Below, in pieces: positions 50,502-61,154 of a DNA stretch of 64,000 nt (the first letter of the stretch is position 1; the number at the start of each line of letters is the position of its first letter). The stretch spans positions 467,581 to 531,580 of the forward strand of contig NZ_JALUXE010000034.1 of the NCBI RefSeq assembly GCF_027019125.1. The letters run 5' to 3'. Both the position numbers and the translations under genes were made by a program. Source of the stretch: Roseovarius sp. Lineage in GTDB: Bacteria > Pseudomonadota > Alphaproteobacteria > Rhodobacterales > Rhodobacteraceae. The notes beneath the pieces were generated by a model. The model did no database searches. It had not been told where the DNA came from and saw nothing but the letters and a program-made list of their open reading frames with translations.

Positions 50502-52124
50502 ATGGCAATCACATCCGCCAACCAGCTGGAGCTGTTGCAGACCGCAGAAGCGGTCGCGCGCGAAAAGATGATCGACCCGGCGCTGGTGGTCGAAGCGATG
50601 GAAGAAAGCCTCGCCCGCGCCGCCAAGAGCCGCTACGGCAGCGAGATGGATATTCGCGTGAGTATCGACCGCAAGACGGGCCGTGCCAAGTTTACCCGCG
50701 TGCGCACCGTGGTCGAGGATGACGCGGTGGAAAACTATCAGGCCGAGATGACGGTCGCGCAGGCCAAGCAATATATGGACGATCCCAAGGTCGGCGACAC
50801 TTATGTTGAAGAAGTGCCGCCTGTCGAGATGGGCCGCATCGCCGCACAGAGCGCCAAGCAGGTCATTCTGCAAAAGGTGCGCGAAGCCGAGCGGGATCGC
50901 CAATACGAAGAATTCAAGGACCGCGTGGGCACGATCATCAACGGCGTGGTCAAGCGCGAGGAATATGGCAACGTCATCGTCGACGTGGGCCGGGGCGAAG
51001 CGATCCTGCGCCGCAACGAAAAGATCGGGCGCGAGGCCTATCGCCCCAACGACCGCGTGCGCTGCTACATCAAGGACGTGCGCCGCGAGCAGCGCGGACC
51101 GCAGATTTTCCTCAGCCGCACCGATCCGCAGTTCATGGCCGAACTCTTCAAGATGGAAGTGCCGGAAATCTATGACGGCATCATCGAGATCAAGGCCGTG
51201 GCGCGCGATCCGGGCAGCCGGGCCAAGATTGCCGTGATCAGCTATGACAATTCGATTGACCCCGTCGGTGCCTGCGTCGGTATGCGCGGCAGCCGGGTTC
51301 AGGCGGTCGTGAACGAACTTCAGGGCGAAAAGATCGACATCATTCCGTGGAACGAGGATCAGGCAACCTTCCTCGTCAACGCGCTCCAGCCTGCCGAGGT
51401 CAGCAAGGTGGTGATCGACGAGGATGCACAGCGCATCGAAGTCGTTGTGCCGGAAGAGCAGCTGAGCCTTGCCATCGGTCGTCGCGGCCAAAACGTGCGT
51501 CTGGCCAGCCAGTTGACCGGGCTTGATATCGACATCATGACCGAGGCCGAGGATAGCGAACGTCGCCAGAAGGAATTCGAAGAGCGCACCAAGCTCTTTG
51601 TCGATGCGCTTGATCTGGACGAATTCTTTGCGCAATTGCTGGTCTCGGAAGGGTTCACCAACCTCGAAGAGGTGGCCTATGTCGATCTTGACGAATTGCT
51701 CGTGATCGACGGTGTTGACGAGGACACGGCCTCTGAACTCCAGGCGCGCGCCCGCGACGTGATCGAGGCGCAGGCCAAGGCGGCCTTGGACAAGGCTCGC
51801 GAATTGGGGGCCGAGGATAGTCTGATCGCCTTCGAGGGGCTGACGCCGCAGATGGTGCTGGCACTGGCCGAGGACGATGTGAAATCGCTCGAGGATTTCG
51901 CCACCTGCGCCGATTGGGAACTGGCTGGCGGCTGGACCACGGTCAAGGGCGAGCGCGTCAAGGACGAGGGTATTCTGGAGAAATTTGACGTCTCGCTCGA
52001 GGAAGCGCAGAATATGGTCATGACCGCCCGGGTGATGCTGGGCTGGGTCGATCCGACCGAACTCGAAGACGATGCCGAAGAGGCCGATTTCGACGGCGAT
52101 GATGACGAGGAGGCCGAGGCCTGA
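50502..52124 (+). CDS. nusA: Transcription termination/antitermination factor NusA
   Basis: A 540-residue protein from ATG 50502 (MAITSANQLELLQTAEAVAR). Order of parts: N-terminal RNAP-binding domain; S1 domain near 135-200 (GTIINGVVKREEYGNVIVDV); KH1/KH2 domains (DNSIDPVGACVGMRGSRVQA, then AIGRRGQNVRLASQLTG); and two C-terminal helix-hairpin-helix acidic repeats ending in a strongly acidic tail. It modulates pausing, termination and antitermination by RNA polymerase. A GAGGAGG ribosome site overlaps the end of rimP. Confidence 0.96.
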   Translation: MAITSANQLELLQTAEAVAREKMIDPALVVEAMEESLARAAKSRYGSEMDIRVSIDRKTGRAKFTRVRTVVEDDAVENYQAEMTVAQAKQYMDDPKVGDTYVEEVPPVEMGRIAAQSAKQVILQKVREAERDRQYEEFKDRVGTIINGVVKREEYGNVIVDVGRGEAILRRNEKIGREAYRPNDRVRCYIKDVRREQRGPQIFLSRTDPQFMAELFKMEVPEIYDGIIEIKAVARDPGSRAKIAVISYDNSIDPVGACVGMRGSRVQAVVNELQGEKIDIIPWNEDQATFLVNALQPAEVSKVVIDEDAQRIEVVVPEEQLSLAIGRRGQNVRLASQLTGLDIDIMTEAEDSERRQKEFEERTKLFVDALDLDEFFAQLLVSEGFTNLEEVAYVDLDELLVIDGVDEDTASELQARARDVIEAQAKAALDKARELGAEDSLIAFEGLTPQMVLALAEDDVKSLEDFATCADWELAGGWTTVKGERVKDEGILEKFDVSLEEAQNMVMTARVMLGWVDPTELEDDAEEADFDGDDDEEAEA

Positions 52125-52147
52125 TCGCTCAGGCCTTGGAGCACATC

Positions 52148-52771
52148 ATGGGGCGCGGTGGTGAACCCAAAGACCGGAGCGACGGTCCCGAGCGTAAATG
52201 CATCGCCACAGGTGAGGTGCAGCCCAAGCATGGGCTCATCCGCTTTGTGATCGGTCCCGAAGGCCAGATTGCCCCGGACCTTGCGGAAAAGCTGCCGGGG
52301 CGCGGTATCTGGGTCGCGGCGGATCGGGCCGCCCTAGAAAAGGCTGCAAACAAGGGGCTCTTTGCCCGCGCGGCCAAGCAGCCCGTGCAGGTGCCCGAGG
52401 GTTTGGTCGATCAGGTCGAGGCCCTGCTCGTGCGCCGGGTGGTCGACCTCATCAGTCTCGCCCGCAAGGGGGGGCGCGCGGTGTCGGGCTATGAGAAGGT
52501 CAAGGACATGCTCATGCGCGAGGATGCGCGTGTTCTCATTCAGGCCAGCGATGGCTCTGAGCGCGGAAAATCCAAGCTGAGCACGCCCTATGGCGGCTCT
52601 TTCATTGGCTGGCTTACGGCAGACGAGTTGGGCCAGGCCTTTGGCCGACAAACCACGATCCACGCGGCACTGGGGGATGGAGGTTTGTTGCAACGTGTTG
52701 TAGAGGAGGCGGCAAGACTGAAAGGTCTGCGCGTCTCGGACGGCGAGACAGCGCGCCGGAAAGGAAAGTAG
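52148..52771 (+). CDS. YlxR (DUF448) RNA-binding protein with L7Ae-like C-terminus
   Basis: About 207 residues from ATG 52148, with GGAG six bases upstream (TTG 52136 is an alternative). The N-terminal YlxR domain has PERKCIATGEVQPKHGLIRF and LPGRGIWVAADRAALEKA. The C-terminal half resembles an L7Ae/L30e RNA-binding fold (VVDLISLARKGGRAVSGYEK). This two-domain form is usual in alphaproteobacteria. It sits between nusA and infB (six bases before infB), its conserved place, and is thought to act in transcription or translation as an RNA-binding factor. Confidence 0.9.
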   Translation: MGRGGEPKDRSDGPERKCIATGEVQPKHGLIRFVIGPEGQIAPDLAEKLPGRGIWVAADRAALEKAANKGLFARAAKQPVQVPEGLVDQVEALLVRRVVDLISLARKGGRAVSGYEKVKDMLMREDARVLIQASDGSERGKSKLSTPYGGSFIGWLTADELGQAFGRQTTIHAALGDGGLLQRVVEEAARLKGLRVSDGETARRKGK

Positions 52772-52777
52772 AAGACT

Positions 52778-55285
52778 ATGAGCGACAACGACGGAAAGAA
52801 ACCTTTGGGGGTGCGTGGCGCAGGTTCCCGGCCGGGGAACGTGAAGCAGAGCTTTAGCCATGGCCGGACCAAGAACGTCGTGGTGGAAACCAAGCGCAAG
52901 CGCGTCGTCGTGCCCAAGCCTGCGGCAGCCGCGACCGGCGCTGCGGGTTCTGCAACGTCTTCGGGTATTACCAGCGCGTCCAAGCGTCCGGCAGGGATCT
53001 CTGATGCAGAGCTGGAGCGCCGGATGAAGGCGCTCGCCGCAGCCAGAGCGCGCGAAGCCGATGACGCCGCCCAACGCGAGGCGGAGGAAAAGGCACGCGA
53101 AGAAGAACGCCTGCGGCGTCGCGAAGAGGCCGAGGCCAAGGAACGCGAACAGCGCGAAGCCGAGGAAAAGGCCCGCGCCAGAGAAGAAGAAGAGGCCCGC
53201 CAGAAGCGCGCGGCCGAGCAGGCCGCGCTCAAGGCTGCGGCCTCGGCGGCAGAGCCGGACGCAGCCCCCGTGGCGGCGCCTGCATCGCGTGCGCCGGCGC
53301 CCAAGGTCGCACCGGTGGCGCGCAAGCGCGAAGAAGACGATCAGCAATCCCGCCGGGGCAAGGCGCGCGGCGGCGAGGATGCCCGTCGCGGCGGCAAGCT
53401 CACGCTGAATCAGGCTCTGGCCGGGGGCGAAGGCGGCCGCCCGAAATCCATGGCTGCGATGAAGCGCAAGCAGGAACGCGCCCGTCAAAAGGCTATGGGT
53501 GGTTTGCAAGAGCGCGAAAAGATCGTGCGTGACGTGCAACTGCCAGAGACCATTGTCGTGTCGGAGTTGGCGAACCGCATGGCCGAGCGCGTCAGCGATG
53601 TGGTCAAGGCGCTGATGCAGAACGGCATGATGGTCACGCAGAACCAGTCTATTGATGCCGATACCGCCGAACTCATCATCGAGGAATTCGGGCACCGCGT
53701 GGTCCGCGTGAGCGACGCGGATGTCGAGGATGTGATCGATCAGGTCGATGACAAACCCGAGGATCTCGCGCCTCGTCCGCCTGTGATCACCATCATGGGG
53801 CACGTCGACCACGGCAAGACTTCTCTTCTGGACGCGATCCGTGATGCCAAGGTTGTCGCGGGCGAAGCCGGGGGCATCACGCAGCATATCGGCGCCTATC
53901 AGGTCACGACCGACAGCGGTGCACTGCTGACCTTCCTCGATACGCCGGGTCACGCGGCCTTTACCAGCATGCGTGCGCGTGGCGCACAGGTGACGGATAT
54001 CGTTGTGCTGGTGGTGGCCGCCGATGACGCGGTCATGCCGCAGACCATCGAGGCCATCAACCACGCCAAGGCGGCCAAAGTCCCGATGATCGTGGCGATC
54101 AACAAGATCGACAAATACGAAGCCAACCCTCAGAAGGTGCGGACCGATCTGTTGCAGCACGAGGTGATCGTCGAACAGATGTCGGGCGATGTGCAGGACG
54201 TCGAAGTGTCTGCCGTCACCGGGCAAGGTCTGGACGAGCTGCTTGAGGCTATCGCGCTTCAGGCCGAGATTCTCGAACTCAAGGCCAATCCGAACCGTGC
54301 CGCCGAAGGTGCCGTGATCGAGGCCCAGCTTGACGTCGGCCGCGGTCCGGTTGCGACCGTGCTCGTCAAGAAGGGCACGCTGCGTCAGGGCGACATCTTT
54401 GTCGTGGGCGAGCAGTATGGCCGCGTGCGGGCGCTGATCAACGATCGCGGCGAGCGCATCAAAGAGGCTGGCCCCTCGGTGCCGGTCGAGGTTCTGGGCC
54501 TCAACGGCACGCCCGAGGCTGGTGACGTGCTGAACGTCGTCGAAACCGAAGCACAGGCACGCGAGATTGCCGAATACCGCGCCAATGCCTCCAAGGAAAA
54601 GCGCGCTGCCGTCGGTGCAGGCACGACCCTGGAACAGCTTTTGGCCAAAGCCAAGGAAGACGAGAACGTCAAGGAACTGCCCATCGTCGTCAAGGCGGAT
54701 GTGCAGGGCTCTGCCGAGGCTATCGTTCAGGCGATGGAGAAGATTGGCAACGAAGAGGTGCGCGTGCGCGTGCTGCATTCGGGTGTCGGCGCCATCACCG
54801 AGTCTGACATCGGTCTGGCCGAAGCATCAGGCGCCCCGGTGTTTGGCTTTAACGTCCGCGCCAATGCGCCCGCGCGCAATACCGCCAACCAGAAGGGCGT
54901 CGAGATCCGGTACTATTCGGTGATCTACGATCTCGTCGACGATGTGAAAGCGGCGGCAAGCGGTCTCTTGGGCAATGAAATCCGAGAGAAGTTCATCGGT
55001 TATGCCAAGATCAAGGAAGTGTTCAAGGTCACGGGCATTGGTCGCGTGGCGGGCTGTCTGGTGACAGAGGGTGTGGCACGGAAATCTTCGGGCGTCCGTC
55101 TCTTGCGCGATGACGTGGTGATCCATGAGGGCACGCTCAAGACGCTCAAGCGGTTCAAGGATGACGTCAACGAGGTTCAGTCCGGTCAGGAATGCGGTAT
55201 GGCCTTCGAGAGTTATGACGACATCCGTCCCAACGATGTGATCGAGATTTTCGAGCGCGAAGAAGTGGTGCGCACGCTGGCCTGA
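52778..55285 (+). CDS. infB: Translation initiation factor IF-2
   Basis: An 835-residue GTPase. A long N-terminal region (about 90-215) rich in Glu, Arg and Ala forms a charged helix. The G domain follows with G1 [12 protein letters not shown] near residue 344, G3 LDTPGHAAF near 387, and G4 [13 protein letters not shown] near 441. Domains II to IV include the C-terminal fMet-tRNA-binding part (VCIV-type [19 protein letters not shown]). It brings initiator tRNA to the 30S subunit. It is last in the rimP operon here, because a strong terminator follows; rbfA is not in the window. Confidence 0.97.
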   Translation: MSDNDGKKPLGVRGAGSRPGNVKQSFSHGRTKNVVVETKRKRVVVPKPAAAATGAAGSATSSGITSASKRPAGISDAELERRMKALAAARAREADDAAQREAEEKAREEERLRRREEAEAKEREQREAEEKARAREEEEARQKRAAEQAALKAAASAAEPDAAPVAAPASRAPAPKVAPVARKREEDDQQSRRGKARGGEDARRGGKLTLNQALAGGEGGRPKSMAAMKRKQERARQKAMGGLQEREKIVRDVQLPETIVVSELANRMAERVSDVVKALMQNGMMVTQNQSIDADTAELIIEEFGHRVVRVSDADVEDVIDQVDDKPEDLAPRPPVITIMGHVDHGKTSLLDAIRDAKVVAGEAGGITQHIGAYQVTTDSGALLTFLDTPGHAAFTSMRARGAQVTDIVVLVVAADDAVMPQTIEAINHAKAAKVPMIVAINKIDKYEANPQKVRTDLLQHEVIVEQMSGDVQDVEVSAVTGQGLDELLEAIALQAEILELKANPNRAAEGAVIEAQLDVGRGPVATVLVKKGTLRQGDIFVVGEQYGRVRALINDRGERIKEAGPSVPVEVLGLNGTPEAGDVLNVVETEAQAREIAEYRANASKEKRAAVGAGTTLEQLLAKAKEDENVKELPIVVKADVQGSAEAIVQAMEKIGNEEVRVRVLHSGVGAITESDIGLAEASGAPVFGFNVRANAPARNTANQKGVEIRYYSVIYDLVDDVKAAASGLLGNEIREKFIGYAKIKEVFKVTGIGRVAGCLVTEGVARKSSGVRLLRDDVVIHEGTLKTLKRFKDDVNEVQSGQECGMAFESYDDIRPNDVIEIFEREEVVRTLA

Positions 55286-55305
55286 TCAATTGGGCCAGAC
55301 AAAAC

Positions 55306-55336
55306 AAAGGGGCGGCCCCAAAGGGCGGCCCCTTTT
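55306..55336 (+). terminator. Rho-independent terminator of the rimP-infB operon
   Basis: AAAGGGGC pairs with GCCCCTTT (8 bp), and after one G-G mismatch GCCC pairs with GGGC around a CAAA loop. A run of T follows. It starts 21 bases after the infB stop and ends 34 bases before the convergent small gene. Confidence 0.88.
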
Positions 55337-55369
55337 CATGTCAAGGACGTTAACGCGGACGAAACGGTT

Positions 55370-55507
55370 TCAGGCGGTGCGCTGTTCCACAGGGCGACCA
55401 GAGTAAAGCTGGTTGCCAACTCTGACCTGCATCAAGCCATTGCTGAGAAGTCGAACGAATATTCCCTGAATGGAAACACAAGATCCCAACTGAACAGTTC
55501 GCAGCAT
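55370..55507 (-). CDS. Small 45-residue conserved-looking protein
   Basis: ATG 55507 with GGGGGGA five bases upstream opens a 46-codon frame that ends at TGA 55372-55370. It starts MLRTVQLGSCVSIQGIFVRL and contains VRVGNQLYSGRPVE near the C-terminus. The composition is that of a real folded protein: alternating Val/Gly/Gln strands, one Cys, and few of the Arg/Pro runs seen in shadow frames of this high-GC DNA. I have an impression of similar short proteins in other Rhodobacteraceae, but cannot verify it. A longer frame overlapping it in another phase (55432-55641) is less convincing. Confidence 0.6.
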   Translation of the reverse strand: MLRTVQLGSCVSIQGIFVRLLSNGLMQVRVGNQLYSGRPVEQRTA

Positions 55508-55690
55508 GTCATTCCCCCCGAAAGTAACAAGCCTGTTAAGGTTGTAAGAGTATTTCCATATTTGATGAAAAAGATACTAGCCATTCGCATAGTGTCGAAT
55601 TTTTTTGCAGCTACCAAAAACCTGCCGGGTCGCAGGCGCAAAACGATTGACAGTGGGGAATTTAAGGGGGGCGAAATACTGGTTTGCGCG

Positions 55691-56089
55691 TCAGAGCCAG
55701 TCGCGCAAGATGGGTATCAGCGGAATATCTGCTGGCGGCATCGGGTATGATCGAAGGTCCGCCGCGCGCACCCATTTGAGCGCTTGCCCCTCGCGCCCCT
55801 GTACGATTCCCTCCCATTTGCGACAGGCAAAGAGGGGCATCAGCAGATGGAATTCAGGGTAGGAGTGGCTGGCAAAGGTCAAAGGGGCCAAGCAACTGGC
55901 CCATGTGTTGATCCCCAGCTCTTCCTGCAACTCCCGAATCAGCGCCACTTCCGGCGTCTCGCCCGGCTCGACCTTGCCGCCGGGAAATTCCCAGAGACCG
56001 GCCATGGATTTGCCCTCCGGCCTCTGGGTCAAGAGAATACGACCGTCCACATCAATCAGCGCGACCGCCGAAACCAGAACGGTTTTCAC
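55691..56089 (-). CDS. mutT: 8-oxo-dGTP diphosphatase MutT (Nudix hydrolase)
   Basis: A 132-residue Nudix enzyme. The Nudix box starts at GGKVEPGETPEVALIRELQE and ends EELGI, with all metal-binding glutamates; KSMAGLWEFPGGK just before it is typical of MutT. It hydrolyses 8-oxo-dGTP to prevent transversions. The start overlaps the argJ stop (ATGA, 56089-56086). The C-terminal IPLIPILRDWL is normal for the family. Confidence 0.93.
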   Translation of the reverse strand: MKTVLVSAVALIDVDGRILLTQRPEGKSMAGLWEFPGGKVEPGETPEVALIRELQEELGINTWASCLAPLTFASHSYPEFHLLMPLFACRKWEGIVQGREGQALKWVRAADLRSYPMPPADIPLIPILRDWL

Positions 56090-57315
56090 GACCGGTAATC
56101 CGCGTTGATGTCGATATAGCCATGCGTCAGATCGCAGGTCCAGACGCGAGCGGTGCCACCGCCAAGACCGAGATCGACATGAATGACAATCTCCTGGCGC
56201 TTCATGTAGGCGGCGGCAATGGCCTCGTCATAGCTTGGGCTGACAAAACCGTCCTTGGCCACCTGCATGTCGCCAAACCAGATCGCGAGCAGATCGCGGT
56301 CCGCCCGCGCACCGGATTTGCCGATCGCCATTACGACGCGCCCCCAATTGGGGTCTTCACCCGCGATGGCGGTCTTGATCAACGGCGAATTGGCGATGGC
56401 CTTGGCGTGAACATGCGCCTCTGAGTCCGAGGCGGCTCCGGTAACGGAGATTTCGACGAATTTCGTCGCGCCCTCGCCGTCTCGCACCACCTGATGCGCG
56501 AGGTCGAGCATGACGCGGCGCAGCGCCTCCATGAAGCCCATGCTGTTTTCGGTCACACGGATGCCAGAAGCGCCGGTGGCAGCAACCAGGAGCGTGTCAG
56601 AGGTCGAGGTGTCACTATCCACGGTGATGCAGTTAAAGGTCGTGCGATTCAGCGCGCTGACCATGTCCTGAAGGATTTCTTGATCAATCGCGGCATCGGT
56701 AAAGATATAGACCAGCATCGTCGCCATATCGGGCGCGATCATGCCAGAGCCTTTGGCGATCCCCGCTATATGCACGGCCTGCCCGTCGATCGTCACCACC
56801 TCGGAGGCGCCTTTGGGAAAGGTGTCGGTGGTCATGATGGCGCGGGCTGCGGTCTCTATCGCGTGGGGCGACAGGGCTGCGGCCAGATCATCGAGCTTGT
56901 CGATGATACGCTCATGCGGCAGCGGCTCGCCGATCACGCCGGTCGAAGAGGAAAAGACGCGGCTCGCGGGGATGTCCAGCGTCTTGGCCGCCGCCTCGGT
57001 GATGGCCTGCACCGACTCGGCCCCGCGCCGGCCGGTAAAGGCATTGGCATTGCCCGAGTTGACCACGATCGCGGCACCAGAGGCTGAATCGCAGCCGATC
57101 TTGTCCTGACAATCCAGCACCGCCGCAGAACGCGTGGCAGAGCGGGTAAAGGCCCCGGCAATCGCAGTTCCGGGTGCAAGGCTGACCAAGAGCACATCGG
57201 TGCGGTTCTTGTAGCGCACCCCAGCCTCTGCCGTGGCAAAGCTCACGCCAGCGATCACGGGCAGTTCAGGGAAACCCGCCGGTGCAAGCGGGGAAAGCGG
57301 CGGTTTGGCACCCAT
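56086..57315 (-). CDS. argJ: Bifunctional glutamate N-acetyltransferase / ornithine acetyltransferase ArgJ
   Basis: A 409-residue enzyme of arginine synthesis. It self-cleaves before a Thr nucleophile, seen here in IAKGSGMIAPDMATMLVYIF (the Ala-Thr bond). Other marks are VVNSGNANAFTGRRG, FSSSTGVIGEPLPHERI and FNCITVDSDTSTSDTLLVAA. It moves the acetyl group from N-acetylornithine to glutamate, and may also use acetyl-CoA. It is translationally coupled to mutT by ATGA and follows the parvulin gene by three bases, so the three probably form one transcript. Confidence 0.96.
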   Translation of the reverse strand: MGAKPPLSPLAPAGFPELPVIAGVSFATAEAGVRYKNRTDVLLVSLAPGTAIAGAFTRSATRSAAVLDCQDKIGCDSASGAAIVVNSGNANAFTGRRGAESVQAITEAAAKTLDIPASRVFSSSTGVIGEPLPHERIIDKLDDLAAALSPHAIETAARAIMTTDTFPKGASEVVTIDGQAVHIAGIAKGSGMIAPDMATMLVYIFTDAAIDQEILQDMVSALNRTTFNCITVDSDTSTSDTLLVAATGASGIRVTENSMGFMEALRRVMLDLAHQVVRDGEGATKFVEISVTGAASDSEAHVHAKAIANSPLIKTAIAGEDPNWGRVVMAIGKSGARADRDLLAIWFGDMQVAKDGFVSPSYDEAIAAAYMKRQEIVIHVDLGLGGGTARVWTCDLTHGYIDINADYRS

Positions 57316-57318
57316 GGC

Positions 57319-58170
57319 TCAGTTCTCCAGCAGATCGGTTTGGTTGATGATGGCGGGGTCCATCGCGGTCGTATCTGTGCGCGTCACGTCGGTAGCGGCC
57401 TCGCGCGCGGCGATATAGGCGTCAAAGTCCTCTTGGCGCAGGATGTTGGTCAACTCGTCGCGCACGGTGTCAAGGGTAGGACGCTCCTTGACGCGGGTCT
57501 CGTTGAGCTTGATCACATGCCAGCCAAACTGCGTTTGCACCGGGGCCGAAACGGCGCCCACCTCAAGTGCTGCAACAGCGTCAAAGAACTCGGGCACCAT
57601 CACGCCGTCGCCGAACCAGCCCAGGTCACCGCCAGACGGGCCAGAGGGGCCTATGGAGTGCTCTTTTGCAAGCTCAGCAAAGTTCGCCCCACCCTCCAAC
57701 TCGGAAACCAGCTCTTGCGCCGCTTCCTCGGTCTCGACCAGAATATGAGCGGCCTTGTACTCGGTTTCCTCCTCGGCTCCGGCATATTGCGCCTCATAGG
57801 CCGCTTGCAGACGTTCTTCGGTCATGTCGGCGTTGACGACATCCTCGGCCACATCGGCGGCCAGAATGGCGCGGCGCTCGTTCTCGAGTTGCAGCGCTGC
57901 GGCGCGCGACATCTCGCCCTCATGCGCCTGGCTCAGCAATTCCTGCTGGATGAGTTGATCGAGCACGCCTTTGAAGAGCACTTCGGGGGGCACCTGATCA
58001 TATTGCGAGGGCAGCACCGCCCGCACCGCCAACATATGCCCAAGAGTGATGTCGGTGCCGCCCACGGTGGCCATCACCGTATCGGCATTCGGGGTGTCCT
58101 GCGCAAAGGCCTGTGCGCCAAGTGCAAGCCCGGTCACGAGGGCTGTGGTCGAAAGCAGGGGGCGAAACAT
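57319..58170 (-). CDS. Periplasmic parvulin-type peptidyl-prolyl isomerase
   Basis: A 283-residue protein from ATG 58170 with a signal peptide (MFRPLLSTTALVTGLALGAQ, cleavage after AFA). A SurA/PrsA-like N-terminal helical part is followed by a parvulin domain at about 135-230: KAAHILVETEEAAQELVSEL, GGDLGWFGDGVMVPEF, then VQTQFGWHVIKLNETR. It assists folding of exported proteins in the periplasm. The frame stays open another 970 codons upstream on this strand, but that is antisense to secA. The gene is divergent from secA, which may be a functional pairing of export and folding. Confidence 0.92.
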   Translation of the reverse strand: MFRPLLSTTALVTGLALGAQAFAQDTPNADTVMATVGGTDITLGHMLAVRAVLPSQYDQVPPEVLFKGVLDQLIQQELLSQAHEGEMSRAAALQLENERRAILAADVAEDVVNADMTEERLQAAYEAQYAGAEEETEYKAAHILVETEEAAQELVSELEGGANFAELAKEHSIGPSGPSGGDLGWFGDGVMVPEFFDAVAALEVGAVSAPVQTQFGWHVIKLNETRVKERPTLDTVRDELTNILRQEDFDAYIAAREAATDVTRTDTTAMDPAIINQTDLLEN

Positions 58171-58362
58171 GAAATCATCCTTTGGTGGGGCCCGCAGAGC
58201 GGGGGTGCGCGGGTGCGCAGCGTTGACACTCAACCGGCTGGCCCTTACATCGCCTTGAGACCAAGGCAGAACCGCCGTCTTGCGCCCCGTTTTAGGGGGA
58301 CGCGACAAGAGGGGCAAGCGGTTGCCTGCCACGGATAGGCAAAACACCGGAACGGATAAAAC

Positions 58363-61059
58363 ATGTTGGGTATTGGAACGGTCGCCAAAAAGATCTTCGG
58401 CACCCCGAATGACCGCAAGATCAAGGCGACACGCCCGCTGATCGCAAAGATCAACGCGCTGGAACCCGAATATCAAGGCCTCAGCGATCAAGCACTGATA
58501 GACAAGACCAATGAGTTCAGGGCTCGGATCGCCGGAGGCGAGAGCCTCGATGCCCTCCTGCCCGAAGCCTTTGCCAATTGCCGCGAGGGCGCGCGCCGGG
58601 CCTTGGGCTTGCGCGCGTTTGACGTGCAGCTCATGGGTGGGATTTTCCTGCATCAGGGCAACATTGCCGAGATGAAGACCGGTGAAGGCAAGACGCTGGT
58701 CGCAACCTTTCCCTCCTACCTCAATGCTCTGTCCGGCAAAGGCGTGCATGTGGTTACGGTCAACGATTATCTTGCCAAACGTGACGCCGAATGGATGGGC
58801 AAGGTCTTTGCCGCGCTCGGCATGACAACTGGCGTGGTTTACCCTCAACAGCCCGAGTCCGAGAAAAAGGCGGCCTATGCTGCTGATGTGACCTATGCGA
58901 CCAATAACGAACTCGGCTTTGACTATCTGCGCGACAACATGAAATCCTCGCTCGAGGAGATGAACCAGCGCGGGCATAACTTCGCCGTGGTCGACGAGGT
59001 GGACAGTATCCTGATCGACGAGGCGCGCACGCCCTTGATTATTTCCGGGCCCAGCCAGGATCGCAGCAGCCTCTATCAGACGATCAACGCTTTGATCCCC
59101 GAATTGCAGGACGATCACTACAAGCTGGATGAAAAGACCCGCAACGTCACCTTCACGGAAGAAGGCAACGAATATCTCGAGAACCTGCTCGTTGCGCGGG
59201 GAATTCTGCCCGAAGGACAATCGCTCTATGATCCCGAAAGCACGACAATCGTGCATCACGTCAATCAGGGGCTGCGCGCGCACAAGCTGTTTACCAAGGA
59301 CAAGGATTACATCGTCCGCGGTGGCGAGGTGGTCCTGATCGACGAATTCACCGGCCGGATGATGGCCGGGCGCCGCCTGTCGGACGGGCTGCATCAGGCA
59401 ATCGAGGCCAAGGAAGGCTGCTCCATTCAGCCTGAGAACGTCACCCTCGCCTCTGTTACCTTTCAGAATTACTTCCGCCTCTATGACAGGCTGTCGGGCA
59501 TGACCGGCACCGCCCTGACCGAAGCCGAGGAATTCGGCGAAATCTACGGTCTGGGTGTGGTCGAAGTTCCGACCAACCGCCCCATCGCGCGGATCGACAA
59601 GGATGATGCCGTCTATCGCACCGCGCGCGAGAAATACGAGGCCATTGTCGCCGCCATCCGCAGCGCCAATGAAAAAGGCCAGCCGACGCTCGTGGGCACG
59701 ACGTCCATCGAAAAATCCGAAATGCTGAGCAAGTTGCTGACCGATGCCGGTATAGCGCACAACGTGCTCAACGCGCGCCAACATGAAAAAGAGGCCCAGA
59801 TCGTTGCCGATGCGGGCAAGCTGGGGGCGGTCACGATTGCTACCAACATGGCGGGACGCGGCACCGACATCAAGCTGGGCGGCAATGTTGACTTCAAGAT
59901 CATGGAGGCCATCGCCGCCGCGCCCGAGGCTGACCCGGAAGACATCCGCAAGCGGATCGAGGCCGAGCATGCCGCCGACGAAGAGGCGGTCAAGGCCGCG
60001 GGTGGGCTCTTTGTCCTTGCCACCGAGCGACACGAGAGCCGTCGGATCGACAATCAGCTGCGGGGCCGTTCTGGCCGACAGGGTGATCCGGGCAAATCGG
60101 CCTTCTTCCTCAGCCTTGAGGACGATCTGATGCGCATCTTCGGCTCTGAGCGGCTGGAGAAGGTGCTGGCAACACTCGGGATGAAAGAGGGCGAAGCGAT
60201 CATTCACCCTTGGGTCAACAAATCGCTGGAGCGCGCGCAAGCCAAGGTCGAAGGGCGCAATTTCGACATCCGCAAGCAGTTGTTGAAATTCGACGACGTG
60301 ATGAACGAGCAGCGCAAGGTGATCTTCAAGCAGCGCCTCGACATCATGCGCGCCGAGGATCTCAGCGAGATCGTCAAGGACATGCGCGGCGAGGTGATCG
60401 ACGATCTCGTCGATCAATACATGCCGCCCAAGACCTACGCCGACCAATGGGATACCCAAGGGCTCTATGCAGCCGTGATCGAAAAGCTGAACATGGATCT
60501 GCCGGTGATCGACTGGGCCGCCGAGGAAGGTGTCGATGACGAGGATATCGTCGAACGGCTTGAAAAGGCCGCTGACGAGATGATGGCCGCCAAGGCGGCG
60601 CAGTTCGGTCCCGATACCATGCGGATGATCGAGAAGCAGGTTCTCTTGCAGACGATCGACGGCAAGTGGCGCGAACATCTCCTGACGCTCGAGCATCTGC
60701 GCAGCGTCGTCGGCTTCCGCGGTTATGCACAGCGCGACCCGCTGAACGAATACAAGAACGAGGCGTTCCAACTCTTCGAGAACATGCTCGACAGCCTGCG
60801 TATGGATGTGACGCAGAAACTGGCGCAGATCCGACCCATGAGTGAGGCCGAACAGCAGCAGCTCATGCAGGAACTTGCGGCTCAGCGCGCCGCAATGATG
60901 GCGGCGGCGGATACAAGCGAACCGCCGCAGGTGAATGAGAACGCTGCCCCCGGCTTTGACGAGAATGATCCCGCAACATGGGGCAATCCGGGCCGCAACG
61001 ATCTTTGTCCGTGTGGATCCGGCAAGAAGTTCAAGCATTGCCACGGGCGGCTGGCCTGA
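58363..61059 (+). CDS. secA: Preprotein translocase ATPase SecA
   Basis: An 898-residue motor of the Sec pathway. Walker A is [20 protein letters not shown] near residue 105, Walker [20 protein letters not shown] near 210, and motif V-VI region [19 protein letters not shown], then [18 protein letters not shown]. The C-terminal zinc-binding tail [17 protein letters not shown], which contacts SecB and lipid, is intact. It drives preproteins through SecYEG. It starts 192 bases from the divergent parvulin gene and is followed by a weak hairpin and an unrelated exported protein. Confidence 0.98.
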   Translation: MLGIGTVAKKIFGTPNDRKIKATRPLIAKINALEPEYQGLSDQALIDKTNEFRARIAGGESLDALLPEAFANCREGARRALGLRAFDVQLMGGIFLHQGNIAEMKTGEGKTLVATFPSYLNALSGKGVHVVTVNDYLAKRDAEWMGKVFAALGMTTGVVYPQQPESEKKAAYAADVTYATNNELGFDYLRDNMKSSLEEMNQRGHNFAVVDEVDSILIDEARTPLIISGPSQDRSSLYQTINALIPELQDDHYKLDEKTRNVTFTEEGNEYLENLLVARGILPEGQSLYDPESTTIVHHVNQGLRAHKLFTKDKDYIVRGGEVVLIDEFTGRMMAGRRLSDGLHQAIEAKEGCSIQPENVTLASVTFQNYFRLYDRLSGMTGTALTEAEEFGEIYGLGVVEVPTNRPIARIDKDDAVYRTAREKYEAIVAAIRSANEKGQPTLVGTTSIEKSEMLSKLLTDAGIAHNVLNARQHEKEAQIVADAGKLGAVTIATNMAGRGTDIKLGGNVDFKIMEAIAAAPEADPEDIRKRIEAEHAADEEAVKAAGGLFVLATERHESRRIDNQLRGRSGRQGDPGKSAFFLSLEDDLMRIFGSERLEKVLATLGMKEGEAIIHPWVNKSLERAQAKVEGRNFDIRKQLLKFDDVMNEQRKVIFKQRLDIMRAEDLSEIVKDMRGEVIDDLVDQYMPPKTYADQWDTQGLYAAVIEKLNMDLPVIDWAAEEGVDDEDIVERLEKAADEMMAAKAAQFGPDTMRMIEKQVLLQTIDGKWREHLLTLEHLRSVVGFRGYAQRDPLNEYKNEAFQLFENMLDSLRMDVTQKLAQIRPMSEAEQQQLMQELAAQRAAMMAAADTSEPPQVNENAAPGFDENDPATWGNPGRNDLCPCGSGKKFKHCHGRLA

Positions 61060-61154
61060 GGTCGCCCGCCCGATTGACACCCATTCCCCGCCATATGGGG
61101 GCCATTTTTGAACAGTAGCTTCCCCGTGACAATTGATGTGTCAGGGAGAGTGGT

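Noticed and set aside
55432..55641. A 69-codon minus-strand frame overlapping the proposed 45-residue gene.
   Set aside because: It runs through the AT-rich promoter-like stretch, and its sequence lacks conserved-looking blocks; the shorter frame has the better ribosome site and composition.
58171..61080. A 1253-codon open frame on the minus strand that continues the parvulin frame upstream across secA.
   Set aside because: It is antisense to secA, which has full family motifs. Only the last 283 codons (from ATG 58170) have a signal peptide and parvulin domain. Long antisense frames are common in high-GC DNA.
61062..61110. CCCC-GCCATAT-GGGG followed by ATTTTT as a secA terminator.
   Set aside because: The stem is only about four to five pairs with a seven-base loop, too weak to call with confidence.
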